Program-made: the position numbers and the translations under genes
Notes under the pieces: model-generated
What the model was told of the DNA's origin: nothing
The model's database searches: none
The model's input: only the letters and a program-made list of their open reading frames with translations
Origin: Pseudoscleropodium purum
Lineage: Eukaryota; Streptophyta; Bryopsida; Hypnales; Brachytheciaceae
Direction: 5' to 3'
Assembly (NCBI GenBank): GCA_963969395.1
Contig: OZ017804.1
Span: forward strand, 4,402,001 to 4,466,000
Length of the DNA: 64,000 bases
In this document: positions 13,766 to 24,870 of the stretch, piece after piece
How positions within the stretch are numbered: position 1 is the first letter of the stretch
Layout of the letters: every line of letters begins with the position of its first letter

Positions 13766-14175
13766 AAAACTTCAATTTCGTTACGTGATTTAGAGCGCCA
13801 CAATTTGTGACACGCCACTGCACAAAGATTAAAAACTGGGACAGGTATAGATTTAGGTTTCCAATTGCCAATGTTGTGACATTCCCTGAATTGATGTTAA
13901 AATTGGCAATTTTAAGCAGGTTCAGCAATGTCTACCTTTTGAGTATGCTATTAATTAGTTGGAGAATGGTGCACGAAACCAATTTGAAAGAGAAAATTGT
14001 TTCAGCATCTGATACGGTACTTGGCAATTGGAAAATTGCTAAATTTAAGTGCATATTGGGCCCTAAATCATCTCTTGGGTTGAAGATTTGTACCGGCAGT
14101 GAAAGGGCCCATATATCATGAAGCGTATGAGTAAGAAGATCTTGCTCTCATTGGGGAAAACACCCCGAAACAGTG

Positions 14176-14195
14176 TAAGAGCATCCTCAGTCGTG
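14176..14195 (+). repeat. left TIR of the Harbinger element with TAA duplication
   Basis: TAA at 14176-14178 is followed by GAGCATCCTCAGTCGTG. Its inverted partner lies at 20166-20182. Confidence 0.75.
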
Positions 14196-14197
14196 GG

Positions 14198-14233
14198 CCG
14201 GTAACTGGACCGGTAACTGGACCGGTAACTGGG
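14198..14233 (+). repeat. three 12-bp subterminal repeats
   Basis: CCGGTAACTGGA is repeated three times in tandem (the last unit ends in G), 20 bp inside the left transposon end. Short subterminal repeats are commonly transposase-binding sites in DNA transposons; that role is inferred here. Confidence 0.85.
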
Positions 14234-15349
14234 CCGGAAGCAACGGTACATGTTTCAGTCCCCCTTTTTTTTGCAACTTCAAGCCCCGGCCTATGCGACT
14301 CAACTCTCATTAGAGAAAATGTTGGAGGGCGGCTTCATGGGAGTCAAAGGGGGGGTAAGTTGAATTAATTTTTACTTTAAAGGAGAAAAGGGATTTTATT
14401 CTATTGTTCTCACTCACTTGACGTGCCAATGAAAGCATGGAACAATGTGATTGGAGAATAAATATGATAGTACTTGTGATTGTAAATTGTTTGTTTTGAA
14501 ATCATGTAAAAAGTTATCATGAATGGTACAAGAGACTTTGAATCCTTGTTTGACTACAATTGTTCAAAGGTTGGCAATATACTTGTTAATGCTCAACAAG
14601 AAAGTATTGGAGTCATTCTCAAGTATGCAACTCTTGTATTATATGCAGGGGGCATGGGCACTACAAAAGCTTAGAAGATGGTATTTGTAAAAATTATACC
14701 AAATGAAAAAGAACAAAAATGTAGGCAAAGACCAAATTAAAAATAAATTAAATGTAGAAAATGTTGGGTTCCATACATTTAGAAAAATAAATAAACTCAC
14801 AATATTTATGAAGAATTGAAATACCTATGTATAGTTTCTAAAAATTTATACAAAAAATTCCCTCCAGTTAAAATTATTATTATTTATTAAAAAGTCCCCA
14901 AAGTTGTGTAGTTGGGCCTATGATACACGTATTTAAAATTCCATATAATTAGGTTTTTAATGCTATTATTGTCATCAAAAATATTCATTTCATGTATAAA
15001 ATTATATTTTTGGATTCATTGTTGAAAGGGCTACAAAATTTTTCTACATTAAAACAAATTATATCCCTTAAGATTGGACTAAAATGCATTATAAGTGCTT
15101 CAAACCAAGGCCATATTATACAAGGGTTGCATATCCGGGGGGCCATTGTTGTTGAGTATATGTTGTGGATTTGAATCATTGTATTTTTTCATATCAATTA
15201 GTTGGTAATTATTATAGTAATTTAAGCCAATTTTCATATCTTTATATTGGAATATCATCCATACAAAATCTGTTGATCCTCAAATACAAAAGACATGAGT
15301 TTAAAAAGTGATGAATGATTAATATTTGAACTTAGAGTGCAAAGCAAAG

Positions 15350-16162
15350 TACATGATTGTCATAATATATGTAATAATTGCCTTGAAAATTTTTAAGATG
15401 AAGTGAGAAGGTATAAACTATCTCTAAATTATACAAATTTGAAGTACAAAATATATTATAAGCTTCAGTTGAATTTATGGGTTTGCTAAGGATTCAAAAT
15501 TCGAAGCCTATTCGATTATCATCCATTTATTGAAAGTTGCAAAAACTTTATTGCTAAAAAAAGGATAGTGATCTATTGGAATTAGTTATACAATGTAAAG
15601 TGAAATTACCTTGTGCATTATATAACTCTTTTTTCTATGCTTTAAATCTACTAATGGGAATAACAATGTCATTTTTCATAGTAACTCTATATTTTCATGT
15701 TTATTTTAATGCTTCTCCATTTATTTTCAAGGAAGTCCATCAATTTCTTTCAATTTTGTTCTCATGCTTTTTGTTCTATATTTTGTATTTCAAATGTAAA
15801 TCCTATCTAATTTTTATTCATTTCTTGTTAGATTTACATTGTTATTTGTGTTGGTAGATTTTAAAGCATAAAAAATTGAGTTATATAATGCACAAAATAA
15901 TTTCACTTTTCATTGTTATTATATAATTAATCCTAGTAGAGAATTATTCTTTTTTAGAAATAAAGTTTTTGCAATTTTCAATAAGTATGATAATCTAATA
16001 GGTTGAAAAATATGAAACCTTGGAAAATCCACAAATTTAAATTAGGCTTATAATATATTTTGTAATCCAAATCCATATGATTTGAACATAATTTATACCT
16101 TCTCTTTTCATTTAAAATTTTTTTGAGGCAATTACTACATATTTTATAACAATCAGGTATAG
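15350..16162. repeat. long foldback inverted repeat (about 300-bp arms)
   Basis: The left arm 15350-15652 and right arm 15853-16162 are reverse complements with short mismatches and indels. Matching blocks include ACAAAATATATTATAAGC with 16057-16040, and GTGCATTATATAACTC with the complement of 15878-15893. The loop of about 200 nt contains a smaller hairpin (AAATGTAAATC at 15792-15802 pairing with GATTTACATT at 15831-15840). An open frame of 93 codons across the loop is low-complexity and probably spurious. A transcript through this region would fold into a very long hairpin. Confidence 0.85.
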
Positions 16163-16754
16163 TTTTACCTTTGGGGTAGAATGGTAGATTGACATCTTCA
16201 CTATTAAATAATTTCTAAAATTTCAATTTTGCAGAGTAAATTTACAAGGAATAACATACATTGTAATGATGATGCTTACAATGAATAAAATAAGTACATC
16301 CAAGGATCCAATTTCATTAAATGAGAACTTATATAAATTGTCATTTTGCAAAAGTCTCCTCTATTCCATTTTGGCATACTCATGTAGTTTATAATGTGTG
16401 TAATTCTTTGAATTTTTTTTAATGTACATAGAACACTTGCAATGGTTCAAGTGCAAATTGGACCTCCACAATTTTATTGAGGAGTAGGTAGAAGAAATTG
16501 AACAAGAAGGCCCATAGAAAGAATAGTGGGTTGTGAAATTGATTACTCTTCAAGAAGAACTCAACAATATGTTTTTAGAACCTCATAAGCAAGGTGAGTA
16601 TGTCTTTATTTATTTTTATTTATTGAAACAACCAGTTACCATGTAGATCACATCTTCCATCATTTTTTATTTTTTATTTATTTTTGTATAAAATTCAATC
16701 ATCACATCTTTCAATTTCATGAGTAGGAAATGTTGGAGACATTTGGAGTAGGAA

Positions 16755-17234
16755 TTGACTTTACAATTGGCATGTTCATGTATATTACCTATAGAGGTTG
16801 ATAATTGGAGTCAATTGCACACTAAGCTTCTCTTTTTTTGCCTTGATTTCAATAAGGATGTCGAGGCTTGTAAGAAGAAATGGGGAACCAATTACAAAGA
16901 CTACAAATACAACAAGTTTTATAATTTAGTGTCTGGAAACAACAAATTATAGAAGTGCAAATGGTACATGTTGGTGGATGAATTCATGTCTAAGCAAGCT
17001 AATGTTGTTTCTCATACTCATAAAAGTGCGTATGTACCTCAAGGAATTGCACCATTTGAAACAATACAAGACCCAAAGTGTGAAATTCCAGAAAAACTTG
17101 GTGAATTAAAAGATAAACGTAGTGACAAGTGTAAAAAGGAAGATTCCCTACTTTCAAATTGTTTGGAAGAGGTGCGGAGTAGTGGAAAATTGCTCTTTGA
17201 AACTATGCAAGCAACTGAATCATCAAAACTATAA
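16755..17234 (+). pseudogene. Harbinger SANT/Myb-like DNA-binding protein, degenerate
   Basis: The frame encodes the segment DVEACKKKWGTNYKDYK, followed by KCKWYMLVDEFMSKQANVV. This matches the trihelix/SANT-like proteins that accompany plant PIF/Harbinger transposases and help bring them to DNA and the nucleus. An in-frame TAG at 16950-16952 splits it. The upstream part, which should hold the first helices with their tryptophans, is further decayed between about 16440 and 16755. The C-terminal half (DKRSDKCKKEDSLLSNCLEEV) looks like the usual charged tail. It converges with the transposase relic at 17548-18790. No intact protein is expected. Confidence 0.75.
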
Positions 17235-17547
17235 TTATTTAAAAACATGCAGGACACTATGACAAAACTAATTGAGAAAATTTAGTGAATGTATTTTTTA
17301 TATTTGTAGTATGTTATATCAATTTTTTATGAAAAGTAGAAGTTTCCTTCTTTATTATTAGTGTATGTATGTAATTTCAATCAACCATAAGAAATGAAGG
17401 TGCTCTTTGAGGCCAATGGTCAATCTTCATATGACATTTGATATTGAATTACTATTTTGAAGTTCAAAATGAGAGTCATAGAGAACTTGAGATCATATTG
17501 AAGATTGGTTCTATCCATTGTATGTTAGCATCAATCTATATCACAAG

Positions 17548-18790
17548 CTACTCTATGATTTTTTTGCATTGAAGAGTGATTTTACTATTGCATCCCTTCA
17601 TGATGCCAACTCTTTGCTTGTTTTTGTTGGCTTTATTCATCATGTGCATGTACCCAAAGTTCACAATTTCCTGCATTCTAAGTAAAGATTCTAATACATT
17701 TCTATTGAACCTTCTAAGTGCATCTAAGCAATTTTGGGACATAATTGATCTTCTAGCATACTTTTGCATGAAATTGGAATGCAAATAATTATGAATGTCT
17801 TCTTGAGCTTCTTGAATCCATTTGTTGTTGAATTTGTCCTTGTGAATGGTATACAAATTGTGTAGAATGATGCAAGTGTTTACAACGTCAAGAACCATCT
17901 GCAAATCACAATCCATTCACTTTAGTAAAATTTGCCACTGTCCTTTTAAATGCTAAAAGCCCTCTCAATGCACATCTTTATAGAACTTTGAACAAAATTC
18001 CAATGATATTGTTTGTCATTCAATCCATCCTTGTGCCCTTTGTAAGGAGATAGCATCTATATATGGTCGGTTTGGATATATGGGCAACATCTCCTACAAG
18101 TGCAAATGGACCCAAATGCCTAGCTTCATAGAAATGCTCCAATGCAAAATGAGACCACAAATTAGAATTGTGTGTGCTTCTTGCCCACCTTATGTCAAAG
18201 TCCCAAAAAATGCAATCACTTGTAACAATACCTTCAATAAAAATATAAAATAGAGTGAAAACCCTTGTGATTGTAATAGTTAGTTGTGTGAAGATGTGGT
18301 GCTACAATAGGGATGTGTGAGCCATCAATCGCTCCTACTACATTTAGAATTTTATGGAGTCTCTCAAACTCTAATGCGATCTCTCTCATTCTTGAAGAAG
18401 ATCACTTAATATAATTTCTTTTTAAAGAATTTAAGGACAAAAAAATTGAACAAAAATCATATGGCATGTTGACAATCTTATACTATATAAGTCTGTAACA
18501 ATTTGTAGAATACTTCTTGTAGCTAATCTTGATAGTCCAACATCCACTCTAATCTCCAAGGGAATGGCACTTCTAAAACATGTGTCCCATTTTTGCAATG
18601 AAGGAGCTAGGTTTGAACACAAATATTGAAAAGTCTCATTAGTAAGCCTCATTTTTGCTTTGAACTCTCAATGGTTAAAAGAGCTGAAAAGAGGTGTCTC
18701 TAGGGATTCTTGAGTTCTCTTACATGCCCAAAATGATTGAGGTCTTTTCCTTCTGTCTCTCAAACAAGCTACAAACAAAATCAAGGACTG
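17548..18790 (-). pseudogene. PIF/Harbinger DDE transposase, degenerate
   Basis: Reading the minus strand, the N-terminal block contains LRDRRKRPQSFWACKRTQ, then MRLTNETFQYLCSNLAPSL and GLSRLATRSILQIVTDLYSI, the typical entry to DDE_4 nucleases. Further on are AIDGSHIPIVAP (first catalytic Asp) and WARSTHNSNLW, where the second catalytic Asp of the H-D-S motif is Asn. A CIERAF block (catalytic Glu) follows. The C-terminal part VVNTCIILHNLYTIHKDKF is in the last open frame (17548-17916). Several stops and at least one frameshift between about 17,920 and 18,080 break the frame. The 5' limit is approximate. Confidence 0.8.
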
Positions 18791-19589
18791 AATTCTTTGC
18801 AATTGGTAATGAATGGCAAGGACTGTAGTTGAGGATGTCTACTCAATATAATAAAACATACACATCTGAAAAGTAAGAAGAACCAACAATTTCATTCTAT
18901 TTTATACGTCCATAATAGAAACCCTAAAGAAGAGGCAAATGACAATATGCATTGATGGCACACAAAGAATGCAATTCAAATTTACCAACAGTGTAACACT
19001 GTTGATGAACCATATTTGGAAATTTCTAAGAAATTTTTGGGGCTACCATTTGTTCCCCTTCTTGCTAGGTCAATGTTACACCCAAATGTGTACATGGACT
19101 CTTTTGCAATTTTCAAAGCTTGAAAGAGCAGTGGCCTTTCCAACTTCCTTCGTGTCGTTCGTGTAAAGCGCCTCTAAAGTCAAATTTAAATTTAAATTGG
19201 CAGCTAACTCAATTGATTGGCCCCTACACTCTCCAACCACTCTCTAACTGCACTTCTACACAAAAATTCATCAATTTTGGGCTTAATAAAAAATCTCCCT
19301 AGGTATCCATACCAAATTGAGGTACTCAAATATAAAATATGACATGCCCAGTGCATTGAAAAAGTGCCCAATGCCATAGTGGGGGTTGTTTTGGCTCCCA
19401 ACCGTGTATGCTAAGTAGGGGTGGGATGATTTTAATAAATAGTGGCTCTGGAATTTCAAAGAAGGATCAACACCTCTTTTGAATCAAAGCAACAACCAAA
19501 AAAAAGTCTGAATTGAATGTTCCTTTGTGTAAATTGAATTCATGCTATCCAATATGGTCATTATATCCAATATGAGTGGGATAGGTTAA

Positions 19590-20045
19590 ATTGACCTCCT
19601 CGCTTGTTCCCAAGAAAAAACACTAAATTTTTTTATTTGCCACGCATGATAACATTAGGAAAAATTTCAGCCCTCGAAAGGGCTTTAAATTTTGACCCCC
19701 CGGTGCAATTAGAGAAGAATTCCACTATTTTTAATTTTTTAATGAACACTTGATGATGTGGCACTACTTGTGCCACATTAGCACTACATTAGATTTTTAA
19801 TTTTTAATTAATTTTTAAATATTAAAAAAATATTTTAAATTTTTTCTACAATTGCACTACGGGGTGCCGAAAAAGGAATCCTTAATGGCCCTTCATAGGG
19901 TTCAGAATTTTTGTAATGAATTTGCAAATTCTGAATTCATATTTGCAATCAAAGGCCTTAAATTAGCTAGGAGAGGTGCAGAGGACAAATTGATTGGGTA
20001 CAAAATAGGGGTCTTTTTTTACACCCATGGAATAACTTAGGGGAC
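19590..20045 (+). repeat. dispersed repeat family A, copy interrupted by a MITE
   Basis: Left flank 'AACACTAAATTTTTTTATTT' and right flank 'TTTGCAAATTCTGAATTCAT' correspond to contiguous sequence in the copy at 1045-1100. The 268-bp MITE at 19652-19919 sits between them. The right part continues with 'AATTAGCTAGGAG' and 'ACAAAATAGGGGTC'. Confidence 0.75.
19652..19919. mobile_element. MITE, family M copy 2 (nested)
   Basis: The ends are inverted repeats of about 65 bp: ACATTAGGAAAAATTTCAGC on the left, and on the reverse strand of the right end CATTACAAAAATTCTGAACC, both continuing to a 'GTGCAATT.' block. The centre holds GTGGCAC-TACTT-GTGCCAC (19758-19776). There is no open frame of note. 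The repeat around it gives the empty site at about 1070. Confidence 0.82.
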
Positions 20046-20165
20046 GAGAAGGAGTCGATTCAACCCGGTCAAATGAGTGGGGGTTGACGGTTCAACCCAG
20101 CCTGTCCCACATTCTCAAATTAGGAGCCCGGGCAAGCTGCATTCGCATGTCATTTTGAGCGTGTG

Positions 20166-20185
20166 CAACAGTGGAGATGCTCTAA
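20166..20185 (-). repeat. right TIR of the Harbinger element with TAA duplication
   Basis: CAACAGTGGAGATGCTC is the inverted partner of the 14179 terminus and is followed by TAA at 20183-20185. Confidence 0.75.
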
Positions 20186-21024
20186 GCAAACTGTGTTTAC
20201 AGTGTTTAATTTACATATAATAACTTATGTATTGCTGCTGCAGTGTGATTTTCTCAGTGACCAATTCAAAAATATTGGAAATCTAAATGCAGCTTAAGGC
20301 ACCAAGGGCTTGAAGTTTTTTCATACTAAATTTAGAAAAATTAAGAGAATTAAAATTAAGAAAAAGAAGTTATTTATATTTAGACGAGCAATAAAGGTAT
20401 AACAAAAACTTGTATATGTTCAATAACCTTTCCAAAATACTTGAAGAATGCAAAAAAAAACCCACCATTGACTACGTGTCGCCTCGGAGGGTAAGGTTAA
20501 CTTAGTCCAGTCACTTCTCGTTGCGACTTGGCACGTGGAGGCAGCCAGCTGTAAATAGAAATGGATGAATACGGATGGATGCATATGGAATGAAAAAGAA
20601 GACAATGATGAAAGTTTCCCGCGGCCGTGATGGGATGGTCACCTTCAACGACACCTTCGACAGTCGCTCATAGTTGGATTTCCGTCGCCGCTTCGGTTCA
20701 TTTTCCCATGGAATGCGATTTCTTGCTCCTTGAATTTGAACCTACCGACTTTGAAATTTCAGGTACTTTTTCTACATTTTTTCCTTTTTGTTTGGTAAAA
20801 TTTGGCTGACAATTGGGTTTAATGGAAGTTTGTGCTGCGGATGAATTTCGATTTTTTTGCGAAGTTCTTAGACGCAAATAGGAGTATGGATACGCAATTA
20901 GGATTTCCGAGACGCAATTTCATCTCGTGTTGAAATCTCGTGATCAGAGGTCACGTACTTTGCTGATAAATCTCGATTTGCTTGGATTTAGGAGAAATTT
21001 GAGTCAATTTGCTCAAAATCAAGA
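20186..21024. other. promoter/5' region of the acid phosphatase gene
   Basis: No separate gene was recognised. The 400 bp before 21,025 are of moderate GC and probably contain the 5' leader. No clear TATA position could be fixed by eye. Confidence 0.5.
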
Positions 21025-23785
21025 ATGGCGCAGCGATGGATTCTGATCACGATGATGTTAATCTTCGCTTCGAGTGTTGCAGCGGCGTCTTACGTGCGAC
21101 CACCGGCTCGGAAGGCACTCTCGATCTGGGGCGGTTCTAAGAAAGTCTCGGACGCTCAACAGGTGATTCTTGGGGTTAGGGTTTCTCCTCAGAACAATTT
21201 AATATCTGGGGATGCTCTCTTCTCTCTTCTCTCTACTATTTATAATAATCGATTTTTTGCACTTTTGAGTTGCTGCAATCTCTTATGAAGAGCTGACTAA
21301 ATACCATTGGAATTCATGAAAAAGAATGTAGATTCTTGCTGTGCGCGATTTTGAGCTGATGTTTTGTTTGCGCAAGGCAGGTGTGGATTGCATTAGAATC
21401 GATTATTTTCTCTCATCTAGTCCTTTCGAAGTATGTGGGCTGAGCTGACAATAATAATTGGAATAAATTGCTTCAGAAGTGGGGTAGTTCTTCAATATTT
21501 CAGTGGTCCAGAATATTTGTGCAAGGGTGCAAACTGTATACGACTCTAGAATATTATGTCTGTATAGGGACCGAATTTTGAGGATTTGAGGTAATTTTGG
21601 AACTAAATTGTATGCCATGATTGGGTTGTGCGCCAGGTGCATATATCATTAGCAGGGTCTAAGCACATGCGAGTTTCATGGATGAGTCCTACAAATGCTA
21701 AAGACAAGGCACCGGTGGTTCAATATGGTTTAATTTCAGGGAACTATACGTCCACGGCTATTGGAACGTCCGAGAGTTACTCGTTTCTTCTCTACTCGTC
21801 TGGGACTATGAATCATGTTGTTATTGGTCCCTTGCATGACAGCACAACCTATTACTACAAATGTGGAGGTGCAGGAGAAGAATACGAGTTTAAAACGCCT
21901 CCACCTCTCGGGCCGAATGTTCCCATCAGATTAGCCATTGTTGGTATGTGCTTTCTTTTAAGGCTTCATATGGAACAGAGCATGTTGGTATGGTAGGGAG
22001 ATAATGGAACATAAGCGGGGTCTCAAAATGTTCTATTACCTCCCCACATGCGATTCTTGTTCAATCCTTTCAATATGTTTGATTGCAATAACACAGAATT
22101 TGATTTGAATTTCCCTTATACTTTAATAACGAACAATTTCACAAGGGTATATAACATCCTCCTAATTGATGCAGGCGACTTGGGCCAAACTGGATGGACA
22201 AAATCCACTCTAGAACATATTGGGAACTCTAAGTATGATCTACTGCTACTTGCTGGAGATTTAGCTTACGCGGACTATTACCAGCCGTATTGGGATTCAT
22301 ATGGCGAGCTTGTTGAGCCGTATGCCAGTGCTAGACCTTGGATGGTAACGAGTGGGAACCATGATATTGAGGTGGTTCCCATTTTTGTTGAAGGATTCCG
22401 TTCTTTCAATACACGGTGGCAGATGCCGCATAAAGAAAGTGGATCCGATTCCAACTTGTATTACTCCTTTGAGGTTGCTGGGGTCCATGTTATCATGCTC
22501 GGTTCATATGTAGAGTTTGATGAAGGCTCTGATCAACATATGTGGCTACAGGTAAAACGATTTCTTCTCTTTAGAAGTTATCTTTGTTTGGTTTTATTTA
22601 TTATGTAATCTACACTATTATTCTGCTGGCATGTCTGTCACTGATAAATAATTGATTGTATATTGCAGTTAGATCTAATGAAAGTGGATAGGAGCAGAAC
22701 ACCATGGGTCATTGTGGTGCTACATGCTCCGTGGTACAACACAAACCATGCTCATCAGGGTAATGGAGATGACATGAAGCAGGCATTGGAACAAATTCTC
22801 TACGAGGCCAATGTAGACATCCTCGTTGGAGGCCATGTACATGCCTACGAACGCACGGTAAACTTTCTTTTATTGGTCAATCAGTCACTTCCCCAAATTT
22901 TTACGTACGTCTATTGTCAAATCCAGATGTCACCTTGGCGCATGCAGTAGGTTTATCTGTTGAATGTGACGGATTGCTACTGAACTGCTTAGACGACGTG
23001 AAGGATTTCTCAAGAATTACACGTTAATTGCATAGCTAAATTAGATAAAACTCTGTCGCTGTTCGTAATCTGAAGATAATACTCGTTTGATTTCATGTTC
23101 AACGAACTATGTCATGTCTGCATACAATCCATAAGAAGAGTATATCTGGGAGTCTAATCAACATCAACTATCTTAACCATTGACTGGGGGTGATGGAAAA
23201 CAGACGCGGGTCTATGCGAACAAAGTAGATCCATGTGGCATTATGCACATCACCGTGGGAGATGGAGGCAACCGGGAAGGTCTTGCCAGAAAGTGCGTCT
23301 TTTTATCTCCAATTTTGTTTTAAAGCTAATATTTGTTTCTATGTCCTTCATACTGTTGTTTTAGGGATTGTGATTCCTGCATGTTTCGGCCCCATTGGTT
23401 TTGCAATATAGCTATTAACTGTATGCCGATCGATTCCTGTTACATGCTGCTCTTGCTCCTGAATATCATTTAGTTGTGAGAAATATTCATATTTTGATCT
23501 GGTCTTGATATGATCTTGAGGACTATGTGCAGGTTCTATGAGAATTCACCGGATTGGTCTGTATTCCGAGAGGCCAGTTTCGGACATGCGGAGCTTGAAA
23601 TTGTGAATGCAACTCATGCACACTGGACTTGGCACCGGAACGATGACGATGAGTCTGTTCTTGCTGACGAGTTTTGGCTCACGAGCCTGAGTGCTGGTCA
23701 TTCTGAATGCTCCTTTGAACAGCCCAGTACTCGGAGAATTTTGAAGCCTAATGCCTCTTTACGTGTTGGAAAAGGTGTGTTTTAG
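21025..23785 (+). CDS. purple acid phosphatase
   Basis: Six exons (21025-21162, 21637-21943, 22175-22551, 22669-22857, 23204-23292, 23533-23785) join in phase to 450 residues, the usual size of plant high-molecular-weight PAPs. The product is a secreted binuclear metallo-phosphomonoesterase that releases phosphate from organic esters, probably in the apoplast or vacuole. Residues 1-21 form a signal peptide. All five metal-ligand blocks are present: GDLG (149-152), GDLAY (176-180), GNHD (209-212), VLHAPWY (H293) and GHVH (329-332). A fibronectin-like N-domain (residues about 47-140) precedes the catalytic part. The last exon holds the family C-terminal segment ([15 protein letters not shown]). 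The chosen ATG starts the signal peptide. No missing ligand or frame break was seen. Which PAP subgroup it belongs to cannot be decided by eye. Confidence 0.95.
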
Positions 23786-24649
23786 ACAAGTGAAAATACT
23801 TTTATACAAATGTATCATTAAACCTATTCACATCTGATTAGAATCCTGCTTTCGTTACTAGACCAACTAAGTCCCAATCTCACAGTAGGACCATTATGGC
23901 AGTTACAATAGTCAGTGCTAGCTGAATGTATGATTTTTATTAGAACTGTGCTTGCCTAACCTTGTATTGCATGAGCATGTAAAAAAAGATTTGACGCTCA
24001 ATAAAAAAAATCAGGTCATTTATCTCGTGTACATAAGATTCTATGGTTATTCTATTGTAAGTATGCCTCGAAGACTGCTGTTCCAAATAAAATGCTGTGA
24101 GTAGAATTCCAGGAGCTGAACCACGGGTTAAAGGTCCAGTTCCTCTCCTGGGGTAAGTACTTTGCTTGGGCTTTGAGAAATAATTTGGCATTGATGCATT
24201 AACATTCAACTGAGCATTTTGATGAGTTTTTTCTCCCTTTTTTTATTAACTGAATTCTGTATGAGGTCAATTGTGGGGGCGATTAGGAACCAGAGGAATA
24301 ACTCAGCCCCCTTATTAAGGTAACATGTAAATGCTTCTTTCTATTTTTGAGCTTTAAAAGCTTGTTGGAAGTTTTTTGTAATTGGAAGGTTATTCTAGAT
24401 TCTTATAGAATACATTTTTTGGGGTCCTTATGACTAACCCATAAATGATGTTGAGGGCATTTTTTGGCCAATGAATGACAAAGACTCTCTATGCAAGATA
24501 AAAGTATAATTATTCATCCTTCAAATTTTGTGTGAAAAAGAAAGGCCATTTATAATAGTTTGATTTGCAATGAATGATTTTGGATATTTTTAAACAAATG
24601 ATTCATAGATTACCAAAATAGATGATTTCCACGGTAATTAGCTTGTCCA

Positions 24650-24870
24650 TTAATCCTTCAACACCAATGGGAGGACCCTTGAAATCATCCTTTTCTGTTT
24701 CCATGTGAATCTCTAGCCTCCAAAATTGCAAAAGTAGTCATGCAAGTCAAACAAATTTTGAGGACAATTAGTTGCACTTCTATCTTATATAGTTTGATTC
24801 CATATCATTCATTAGACACAAAACATCTACTTGAGCGTTCAAGGGTTAAGGGTTAAATTATGAATTTTCT
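24650..24870 (+). repeat. single-unit copy of the segment duplicated at 26.1-26.5 kb
   Basis: It contains one diverged 67-bp-type unit ('TAGCCTCCAAAATTGCAAAA', 'GTAGTCAT'), then 'AAACAAATTTTGAGGA', 'AGTTGCAC', 'ACACAAAACATCTAC' and 'AAGGGTTAA'. The same series occurs in the same order after the array at 26101-26490. Confidence 0.8.

Larger units (their letters stand above)
14179..20182. mobile_element. PIF/Harbinger-type DNA transposon, non-autonomous relic
   Basis: The left end reads GAGCATCCTCAGTCGTG. The right end, on the reverse strand, reads GAGCATCTCCACTGTTG: 12 of 17 positions agree and the first seven are identical. TAA flanks both ends (14176-14178 and 20183-20185), the 3-bp TWA duplication typical of PIF/Harbinger. 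Inside lie the two expected ORFs: a SANT/Myb-like protein on + and a DDE_4-type transposase on -, converging tail to tail. Both are broken by stops and frameshifts. The element has also collected a foldback repeat (15350-16162) and a family A repeat with a MITE inside (19590-20040). At 6.0 kb it is at the large end for the group, consistent with these insertions. Confidence 0.78.

Noticed and set aside
15576..15857. 93-codon frame rich in Phe/Leu, membrane-like
   Set aside because: It lies across the loop and arm of the foldback repeat in very AT-rich DNA. Hydrophobic codons are expected from T-rich composition, and there is no homologous motif.
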